This document shows, piece by piece, positions 1 to 5,528 of a stretch of DNA of 5,528 bases (the stretch's first letter is position 1; the number at the start of each line of letters is the position of its first letter). The translations under genes and the position numbers were made by a program. This DNA comes from Rikenellaceae bacterium (GTDB lineage Bacteria; Bacteroidota; Bacteroidia; Bacteroidales; Rikenellaceae), in NCBI GenBank assembly GCA_020859745.1, contig JAJBVQ010000196.1:1-5528 (forward strand). Reading direction: 5' to 3'. The notes below the pieces were generated by a model, which was not told the origin of the DNA, did not search any database, and was given only the letters and a program-made list of their open reading frames with translations.

Positions 1-44
1 CTCCGGCACAATGCAAAATAAAGGACCCATAATAAATAAGTTGT
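1..44 (+). other. AT-rich leader upstream of the metalloprotease gene
   Basis: This short stretch is much richer in A and T than the rest of the window. It has no clear Shine-Dalgarno motif, and A-rich leaders without one are common in Bacteroidota. I see no convincing -33/-7 promoter pair of the Bacteroidota type, so the promoter is probably outside the window. Frame 1 reads six sense codons and then TAA at 19-21, which could be the tail of an upstream gene, but this is too short to call. Confidence 0.3.
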
Positions 45-2579
45 ATGAATAAAATTTGGATTGTCGCCCTCGCCGCAGTGATCGGCACCGGAACGCTCGG
101 AACAGCGTACGGTTCCGTGCCCGCCGCGAAAGCAAAGACCGAACAGACGGCCAAAAAGAAAACCGTCAAATCGAAAAAAGGCAGGAAAGGCAAACAGGCG
201 GCAGCCGACAGCACCGCTAAAAAACCCGCACCCGCCAAAGGGAGCATAGAAGCCGTTATCAAGCCCGGCGCCAAGCGTGCGAACGGCCTGTTCACCGTGA
301 TCGAGCAGGAAGGGAAATACTACTTCCTGATCCCCACCTCCCTGATGGAGCGGGACATGCTGATCGTGAACCGCATTTCGAAGGCAGCGGCCGATATGCG
401 GCAAGGCTTCTTCGGTTACGCCGGCGACCCGATCGGCGGTAATATGGTCCGGTTCAAACAGTCGCCCGACGGCAAAAAACTCTTCGTCGAAAATGTCTCG
501 ACCACCGAAATGCCGCGCGACACCACCGGGGATATGTACCGGGCGGTGATGCGCTCGAACTTGCAGCCGATCGTCACCTCGTTCGAGATCAAAGGTACCA
601 ACAAAGCCAAAGACTCCGTGCTGGTGGATGTGACGGACTTCATCGGCAGCGACACCGAGCTGACCGGCTTCGACAACTACTATAAGCTGAACATGAACAT
701 CGGCGGTTTCCAGAAAGACAAATCCTACATCGTGGGGGTCAAGGCTTTCCCGGAAAACATCGAAATGAAGAGCACCCGTAGCTACTTCATCACGCCGAAA
801 AGCAATAATCCGAACTTCAAACCGAGTCCGATGCCGGCCACTTACGAGATCAACAGCTCGCTGATCCTGCTGCCCGAGGTGCCGATGCAGCCGCGCTATT
901 TCGATCCGCGCGTGGGCTTCTTTACGGACAATTACATCGACTACGATAAGAACCCGCAGGGGATCAAGGACATCCGGATGATCACCCGCTGGAGGCTGGA
1001 GCCGAAACCGGAAGACGTGGAGGCCTACAAGCGCGGCGAGTTGGTGGAGCCGGCCAAGCCCATCGTTTTCTATATCGACCCGGCCACCCCGAAAAAATGG
1101 GTGCCCTACCTGATCGCCGGGGTGAACGACTGGCAGGCGGCGTTCGAACAGGCCGGTTTCAAGAACGCCATTATCGGCAAGGAAGCTCCGACGCCGGAGG
1201 AGGACTCCACGTGGAGTCTGGAGGATGCCCGTTACTCGGCCATCGTCTATATGCCGTCGAACGTGGCTAATGCCATGGGGCCGCACGTGAGCGACCCGCG
1301 CACGGGACAGATTATGGAGAGCCATATCCACTGGTACCACAACGTGATGCAGCTCCTGCGCAACTGGTATATGATCCAGGCGGCGCCGAGCGATACGGGG
1401 GCCCGGAAGATGGTCTTCGATGATAAGTTGATGGGCGACCTGATCCGTTTCGTGTCGTCGCACGAAGTGGGGCACACGCTGGGCCTCCGGCATAACTACG
1501 GTTCGTCGGCCATGACGCCGGTGGACAGCCTGCGCAGCGCTTCGTTCCTCGAAAAGAACGGCCACACGGCGTCGATTATGGACTATGCCCGCTTCAACTA
1601 CGTGGCGCAGCCGGAGGACGGTATCCGCAGGGAGTTGCTCTACCCGCGTATCGGCGACTACGACAAATGGGCAATCGAGTGGGGCTATCGCCGTTTTCCC
1701 GATCTGAAAACGCCGGAAGCCGAAGCTGACACGCTGAACAAATGGGTGATCGCCAAACTGAAAAATCCGCGCCTGTGGTTCGGTACGGAGACCAACCCGA
1801 ATGACCCGCGCGAACAGAATGAAGACCTCGGCGACAACCAGATGAAAGCCAACGAACTGGGGATCAAAAACCTGAAATTCGTGCTGGCGGGGATTCCCGA
1901 ATGGACGCGCACGCCGAACGAGGGGTACGCCAACCTGCGCGACCTTTACCGCGAAGTGATGACGCAGTTCATGCGCTATAACGGCCATGTGGCCAAGTGG
2001 GTCGGCGGGATCTATGAAACGCCGAAGACGGTGGAACAGGGCGGCCCGGTGTATGTCTATGTGGAAAAGGCCAAGCAGAAGGAGGCGATGGCATTCCTCG
2101 ACCGCAACCTGTTCAACACGCCGTCGTGGCTGATCGACGAGAATATCAACGGCAAGACCGGCATGAGCGCTCCGGAAGTCATCGCATCGGTACAGGCGTC
2201 CGGACTCAATGCCTTGGTTAACAACCGGGTGCTCGGTAACTTGTACAAAGCGGAATCCGCACTGGGTAAGAATGCCTATACGATGACGGATCTGTTCGGC
2301 GACCTGAACCGGAGCATTATGCGCGAGCTTTCGACGGGCGCTGCTCCCGACCTGTACCGCCGCGGGTTGCAGACCCTCTATGTGAATCGCCTGCTCACGC
2401 TGGTGCCGAAGCCGGGTGTTTCGAACACCATCAATACCGGAGCGGTGGAGTCGAGGGTGATCTACGAGCTGCGCACGCTGCAAAACCGCCTCAAAGGGGC
2501 TTCGTCGTCCGACCCCGCGGTGAAGGCGCACTACCAGTATTTGGCCAAGAAGATCGGCGACACACTCGATCCGAAATAA
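45..2579 (+). CDS. Secreted metzincin-like zinc metalloprotease (DUF5118/DUF5117/DUF4953 family)
   Basis: This is a complete 844-residue protein predicted to be an exported zinc-dependent endopeptidase; its substrate is unknown. Residues 1 to about 23 look like a Sec signal peptide (short basic start, hydrophobic stretch, small residues near AYG). A Lys/Ala/Pro-rich low-complexity linker follows at about 30-66. The next region, about 67-305, fits the DUF5118 and DUF5117 modules usual in this family. The catalytic site is plain: HEVGHTLGLRH at 473-483 is the extended metzincin motif, with zinc ligands H473, H477 and H483 and general base E474. SIMDY at 510-514 is a good candidate Met-turn, with M512. 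The rest, to 844, fits the DUF4953 C-terminal region. The length is normal for the family and nothing is missing. The ATG at 45 is chosen because the signal peptide starts there. The gene ends in TAA, 21 bp before a strong terminator. Family assignment is from recognised motifs and recalled architecture, not a search. Confidence 0.93.
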   Translation: MNKIWIVALAAVIGTGTLGTAYGSVPAAKAKTEQTAKKKTVKSKKGRKGKQAAADSTAKKPAPAKGSIEAVIKPGAKRANGLFTVIEQEGKYYFLIPTSLMERDMLIVNRISKAAADMRQGFFGYAGDPIGGNMVRFKQSPDGKKLFVENVSTTEMPRDTTGDMYRAVMRSNLQPIVTSFEIKGTNKAKDSVLVDVTDFIGSDTELTGFDNYYKLNMNIGGFQKDKSYIVGVKAFPENIEMKSTRSYFITPKSNNPNFKPSPMPATYEINSSLILLPEVPMQPRYFDPRVGFFTDNYIDYDKNPQGIKDIRMITRWRLEPKPEDVEAYKRGELVEPAKPIVFYIDPATPKKWVPYLIAGVNDWQAAFEQAGFKNAIIGKEAPTPEEDSTWSLEDARYSAIVYMPSNVANAMGPHVSDPRTGQIMESHIHWYHNVMQLLRNWYMIQAAPSDTGARKMVFDDKLMGDLIRFVSSHEVGHTLGLRHNYGSSAMTPVDSLRSASFLEKNGHTASIMDYARFNYVAQPEDGIRRELLYPRIGDYDKWAIEWGYRRFPDLKTPEAEADTLNKWVIAKLKNPRLWFGTETNPNDPREQNEDLGDNQMKANELGIKNLKFVLAGIPEWTRTPNEGYANLRDLYREVMTQFMRYNGHVAKWVGGIYETPKTVEQGGPVYVYVEKAKQKEAMAFLDRNLFNTPSWLIDENINGKTGMSAPEVIASVQASGLNALVNNRVLGNLYKAESALGKNAYTMTDLFGDLNRSIMRELSTGAAPDLYRRGLQTLYVNRLLTLVPKPGVSNTINTGAVESRVIYELRTLQNRLKGASSSDPAVKAHYQYLAKKIGDTLDPK

Positions 2580-2600
2580 TCGTCTCGGTAAACGCAAATG

Positions 2601-2631
2601 AAAAAGCCGCTCCCTAGGGAGCGGCTTTTTT
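2601..2631. terminator. Bidirectional Rho-independent terminator
   Basis: Positions 2601-2630 are a perfect 30-bp inverted repeat. Each half has five A (or T) bases, the GC-rich arm GCCGCTCC or its complement, and a CTAG centre. Read on either strand it gives a strong GC hairpin followed by a T run (six Ts on the plus strand, five on the minus). It lies 21 bp after the metalloprotease stop and 13 bp after the stop of the convergent PH-domain gene, so it fits a shared terminator. Confidence 0.95.
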
Positions 2632-2643
2632 CGTACCATCGCG

Positions 2644-3141
2644 TTATGAAAATAATTCCAGGAACGCGTCCGGATCGTCCGGCGCGAGCACATAAACCTG
2701 CCCCGCGCTTTTGACCAGTATCCAGTCGCGCCTGCTCCGTTTGGCGTAGAAATGCACCCGGGGATAGCGTTTCGAAGCGAAGAGGCCCCATTTGCCGAAC
2801 ACGCCGTCCGAACCGCATTTGCGCCACAGTCCCCGCATCTCCGTGTCCCGCACCCGGCGTACCTCCGTCTCCGCGTTGCGCAAAATGATCTTGGTGCCGA
2901 ACGGGCATTTCAGTACAATAGCTTCCTGCGTTACCGCCATTTCCCGCGGCAGGTTGCCGTACACGACCGCGGCGGTGATCCCCATGATGGCCGGCAGCAC
3001 GATAGTGGCTATCCATCCTCCGCTGCCTCCGGGGGATGTCAACCAGATAGCCACGGCGATAACGACTATCGGCAGAATGACAACCGTTGTGACGATCCGG
3101 TTCTTCCGGTCGACCGTACACTTAAAGAGAGTCCGTTCCAT
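2644..3141 (-). CDS. Small membrane protein with a bacterial PH-like domain
   Basis: This 165-residue protein has a short basic N-terminus, two predicted transmembrane helices (about 16-34 and 43-61) joined by a Gly/Ser-rich turn, and a C-terminal soluble domain from about 66. That domain resembles bacterial PH-like domains of Bacteroidota: a beta-strand-rich start, a conserved-looking GVFGKWGLF at 113-121, an aromatic/basic strand, then a stretch ending in APDDPDAFLELF. The biochemical role is unknown; a membrane-anchored binding or scaffold domain is an inference. The ATG at 3141 is preferred because it gives a normal short N-terminus before TM1. The alternative TTG at 3156 would overlap the aminotransferase TGA and add five residues. 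With the ATG start, the gene begins 11 bp after the aminotransferase stop, which suggests co-transcription. There is no clear ribosome binding site. It ends in TAA just before the shared terminator. Confidence 0.8.
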   Translation of the reverse strand: MERTLFKCTVDRKNRIVTTVVILPIVVIAVAIWLTSPGGSGGWIATIVLPAIMGITAAVVYGNLPREMAVTQEAIVLKCPFGTKIILRNAETEVRRVRDTEMRGLWRKCGSDGVFGKWGLFASKRYPRVHFYAKRSRRDWILVKSAGQVYVLAPDDPDAFLELFS

Positions 3142-3152
3142 AAGGTGAAAAG

Positions 3153-4361
3153 TCAAAGTTTGTCCAATACTTCGGCGCGGATATCCTCACAGCACTCCCG
3201 TATTTGCTGTTCGGCGATGGTCAGCGGCGGCGAGATGCGGAACGCCGTGTCGCAGAACAGGAACCAATCCGACAGGTAGCCCGCCTCTTTCAGCAATCCC
3301 ATCGCTTTGAACAACCGTTCCGACTCGCCCAGCTCTACCGCCAGCAGCAGCCCGCTGCGCCGGATCTCCCGCACCCCCGGGTGGCCTTTCAATAACTCTT
3401 CGAACAGTTGCCCTTTCGCCTCGGCCTGTTCCGCCAGACCAAGCTCCTGAATATAGGTCAGCGCCGCCAATCCCGCCGCGCAGCAGACCGGATGGCCCCC
3501 GAACGTCGTGATATGGCCCAGCGGCGGATCGCTTTGGAATCCGGCCATGATCCCGTTCGACGAAACGAACGCCCCCAGCGGCATCCCTCCGCCCAGCGCC
3601 TTCGCCAGGCAGACGATGTCCGGCGTCACTCCGTATTTCAGCATCGCGAACATCGCCCCGCTGCGCCCGAACCCCGTCTGTATCTCGTCGAAGATCAGCA
3701 GCGCACCCACCGCCGAGCAACGTTCCCTCAACGCTTCCAGAAATCCCGGCACAGGCAGATTCACCCCGCTCTCGCCCTGCACCGGCTCGACCAGTACGCA
3801 CGCCGTCCGTTCCGTGATCTGTTCCAAGTCCTCGAAACAGTTGTACCGCAGTTTGCGCGTGTCCGGCAGCAGCGGCCGGTAAGCCCCCACGAAGAATTCG
3901 TCGCCCATTACGCTCATCGCCCCGTGCGTCGAACCGTGGTAGGCGTTGCGGAACGAAACGATCTCCGTGCGGTGCGTGTACCGTTTCGCCAGTTTCAACG
4001 CCCCCTCCACCGCCTCCGCGCCCGAATTGACGAAATAGACGCTCTCCAGCGGCTCCGGCAGCAACCCGGCGATTGCCGCCGCATATTTCACCTGCGGCCG
4101 TTCGACCATCTCCCCGTAGACCATAATGTGCATATAGTCCCGCGCCTGCGCGCACACCGCCTCCACCACTTGCCGGTTGCCATGCCCCACGTTGCTGACC
4201 GAGACGCCCGATACTAAATCAACGTACCGTTTTCCCTGCGGAAACTCCGGCGTGGGCGGCGTGTAGAAATAGATCCCCTCGGCCCGCGCCACCTCGATCA
4301 TCAGCGGCGCGTCCGAAGTCTGCCCCACATGGCGCAGGAACTGTTTGCGTAGTATATCCAT
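3153..4361 (-). CDS. Class III PLP-dependent aminotransferase (aspartate aminotransferase family)
   Basis: This is a complete 402-residue fold-type I aminotransferase, subgroup III, expected in the cytoplasm and using pyridoxal phosphate. Visible hallmarks in order are VNSGAEA at 111-117 (cofactor phosphate loop), YHG at 141-143 (ring stacking), VEPVQGE at 191-197, FDEIQTGFGRSG at 224-235 with D225 facing the pyridine nitrogen, AKALGGG at 253-259 with K254 as the Schiff-base lysine, and TTFGGHP at 285-291. Length and order are normal. Acetylornithine and ornithine aminotransferases usually carry Arg after the HG or WG (HGRT/WGRT), which binds the substrate alpha-carboxylate. Here that residue is Ser144 (YHGST), so argD is not assigned and the substrate is left open. 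Many Bacteroidota homologues carry only the broad family name. The ATG at 4361 gives the usual N-terminus. Transcription probably continues into the PH-domain gene 11 bp downstream. Confidence 0.93.
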   Translation of the reverse strand: MDILRKQFLRHVGQTSDAPLMIEVARAEGIYFYTPPTPEFPQGKRYVDLVSGVSVSNVGHGNRQVVEAVCAQARDYMHIMVYGEMVERPQVKYAAAIAGLLPEPLESVYFVNSGAEAVEGALKLAKRYTHRTEIVSFRNAYHGSTHGAMSVMGDEFFVGAYRPLLPDTRKLRYNCFEDLEQITERTACVLVEPVQGESGVNLPVPGFLEALRERCSAVGALLIFDEIQTGFGRSGAMFAMLKYGVTPDIVCLAKALGGGMPLGAFVSSNGIMAGFQSDPPLGHITTFGGHPVCCAAGLAALTYIQELGLAEQAEAKGQLFEELLKGHPGVREIRRSGLLLAVELGESERLFKAMGLLKEAGYLSDWFLFCDTAFRISPPLTIAEQQIRECCEDIRAEVLDKL

Positions 4362-4394
4362 TGAATTGAACCGTTTCAGAGGTTTTTATGTCAG

Positions 4395-4463
4395 CACGAA
4401 GCCACCCCCGGCGGAGGGCTGCAACCCGCGCTTCGCTTAGTCTTGCCTTCCGCTGGCTTCGTG
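4395..4463. repeat. Long imperfect palindrome, possible REP-like element or 3' hairpin
   Basis: Most of the 103-bp gap between the hydrolase and the aminotransferase is one foldable unit. The outer arms, 4395-4404 and 4454-4463, are a perfect 10-bp inverted repeat (CACGAAGCCA/TGGCTTCGTG). After a one-sided CCCCCG bulge (4405-4410), inner arms 4411-4419 and 4445-4453 pair at eight of nine positions. The ninth is a G-T wobble on the plus strand and an A-C mismatch on the minus strand. The loop is about 25 bases. The structure begins one base after the hydrolase TAA. In the minus direction no T run follows it, so it is not a standard intrinsic terminator for that gene. A repetitive extragenic palindrome or mRNA-stabilising hairpin is possible, but repetition elsewhere cannot be judged from one copy. 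Confidence 0.6.
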
Positions 4464-4464
4464 T

Positions 4465-5528
4465 TTATTCCACCAAAATAAACATCCCCTTACCTCCTTC
4501 GACCGTCACCGGCTGCGACAAGTCTATATCTGCCGCCGTTTGCAGCGTTTCGACCTCCGGCAGCGCGGTGCGCGACGGCGTGAAACCCAGTTTGGCAATA
4601 TCCAAAGACAGCGTAGCCGTTTGCGGCTCGTCCGTCCAGTTCGCCACCGCCAGCAACGCCTTGCCGCCCGGCAGTTTGTAAGCCGTTACCAATACGTTAG
4701 CGTTGTCGGTCGAGGCCGGCGTCGCCGGATCCCACCAGCCGTACATCACCGCATCCTTCATCCCCACGGCATCCCACAGCTTCCATACCGGCACCGGATT
4801 TCCGCTCCACGGCAGGCGCGGCGCCATGCCGTAAACCATGCCCCGCCATACGTTGTGCGCGTCCAGCGTTTCGCTCATCAGCCCGAACGGGATACCCGAC
4901 ATCTCCACCAGCCAGAAGTCCGGCGCATTGTTGGCCCCAAAGCCCTCGCCCAGCCAGGTGCGATCCACGTAAGGCAGCAGGTCGAGGTACATATGCAGCG
5001 AATTGGCATAGCCCGCCCACTCGTTCATGTGGTTCCACGAATGGATGTCGATCTGCCGCCGCACGCCGTCGGCGTCCAGTAAGCGTCGCGCCCGTTTGAG
5101 TGTCTCGCGGTCCAGCGCGCTGTCGTCGATGTAGACGCCCCGCAGCCCGTAGTTGCGGATCATCCAGGCCAGTCCTTCGAGGTAGTAGTTGTTCCATCGC
5201 GAGTCGGGCGTGGTGATGACCGAGATGTCCATCTCGCCCTTGTACTTGCCTTCCCGAAAGGCATTGAACCACGCCGGGATGAAATGGTCGCCGAAGTTGT
5301 CCACCAACCATCGGTTCGGCCCGTTCGGGTGGATCAAAGTCTTAGCATCCCTGCCCGGCCCGTCGTGGATCACCTCGCTCCCCAGACTGCGCAAAGCCCA
5401 TATCTCCGGCACCTTGATCGTCAGCTCGCGCGTGGTATAATAGGCACGCGTACCGCTTCCCTCTGTTGCCGCACGGTCTGTAAACGCCTTGAAATCCGCT
5501 GTGCACTAGTCGAAATAGGGATAGTTGA
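4465..5528 (-). CDS. C-terminal part of a glycoside-hydrolase-like protein, cut by window edge and interrupted by an in-frame TAG
   Basis: The frame is open from 5505 to the TAA at 4465 (346 codons). A GTG at 5412 is the only modest start near the front, but it lies inside a conserved-looking stretch (REL...PEIWALRSLG) and is unlikely to be the true start. The protein resembles the C-terminal part of large Bacteroidota glycoside-hydrolase-like proteins (DUF6067/GH123-N-like, recalled and not searched). A barrel-like region holds YIDD at 5122-5133, an acidic pair after a beta strand that could be catalytic, and GEGF at 4939-4950. A C-terminal beta-rich domain of about 80 residues starts near 4705, as in many glycosidases. 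Upstream of 5412 the frame still reads protein-like sequence through TRAYYTTREL, then meets TAG at 5506-5508. Beyond that it reads NYPYFD to the edge. This could be a real pseudogene, or an error near a sequence end. An outer-membrane or periplasmic glycan role is only an inference. Confidence 0.75.
5506..5508 (-). other. In-frame TAG stop inside the glycoside-hydrolase-like reading frame
   Basis: On the minus strand the frame reads AAC TAT CCC TAT TTC GAC, then TAG TGC ACA GCG GAT TTC, and stays open for 346 codons afterwards. Sequence on both sides reads as plausible protein in the same frame, and no good start codon follows the TAG before conserved-looking residues begin. The site is 21 bases from the window edge, so a local assembly or read error is as likely as a genuine nonsense mutation. 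Confidence 0.6.

Noticed and set aside
11..52. 13-codon upstream open frame whose TAA overlaps the start of the metalloprotease gene
   Set aside because: The length is easily met by chance, its codons are AT-rich unlike the genes here, and nothing else supports a leader peptide.
2531..3121. Alternative minus-strand frame, and the plus-strand frame 2752-3279, over the PH-domain gene
   Set aside because: The minus-strand frame runs through the terminator and into the metalloprotease gene. Neither frame shows a signal peptide, membrane segment or domain, unlike the 2644-3141 frame.
3187..4155. Second minus-strand frame (322 codons) inside the aminotransferase
   Set aside because: It is Gly/Arg/Ala-rich low-quality sequence in the wrong frame of a well-supported gene.
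3408..4217. Long plus-strand open frame (269 codons) opposite the aminotransferase
   Set aside because: Its translation is rich in Arg, Gln, His and Pro with no recognisable domain, which is typical of an antisense shadow of a GC-rich gene. The minus-strand frame carries all the class III aminotransferase motifs.
4388..4681. Plus-strand frame starting inside the palindrome
   Set aside because: It overlaps the hairpin and the hydrolase 3' end, and has Ser/Arg-rich composition with no domain; a shadow frame.
4697..5311. Alternative minus-strand frame, and the plus-strand frame 4540-5082, within the hydrolase
   Set aside because: Both show Arg-rich shadow composition without motifs, while the chosen frame has coherent barrel-like and beta-domain sequence.
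5494..5512. ACTAGT and GTGCAC hexamers next to the in-frame TAG, suggesting a cloning junction
   Set aside because: Both are short palindromes that occur by chance, no vector-like sequence is visible, and frame-consistent coding sequence continues on each side.

Overview
The window looks like a GC-rich member of the Bacteroidota, plausibly an Alistipes/Rikenellaceae-type gut bacterium. This is inferred from three things: a large exported metallopeptidase of the DUF5118/DUF5117/DUF4953 type that is typical of this phylum, a glycoside-hydrolase-like protein of a kind common in gut Bacteroidota, and start regions without clear Shine-Dalgarno sequences. The genus is a guess.

Layout: one gene on the plus strand (45-2579) encodes a secreted metzincin-like zinc metalloprotease. 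It converges on a block of three minus-strand genes. Read in the direction of transcription, the block holds the C-terminal part of a large glycoside-hydrolase-like protein (window edge to 4465), a class III PLP-dependent aminotransferase (4361-3153), and a small two-TM bacterial PH-like membrane protein (3141-2644). A perfect 30-bp palindrome with flanking A and T tracts (2601-2630) lies between the convergent 3' ends and should end transcription from both sides.

The aminotransferase and PH-protein genes are only 11 bp apart and are probably co-transcribed. The glycoside hydrolase lies 103 bp upstream of the aminotransferase, and most of that gap is a long imperfect hairpin starting one base after the hydrolase stop codon. 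The four products do not form an obvious shared pathway.

Two places deserve a second look. The first is the right edge, where the hydrolase frame is broken by an in-frame TAG although protein-like sequence appears on both sides of it. The second is the structured 69-bp element at 4395-4463. I saw no CRISPR array, tRNA, rRNA, transposase or phage gene, and no convincing new multi-gene system.
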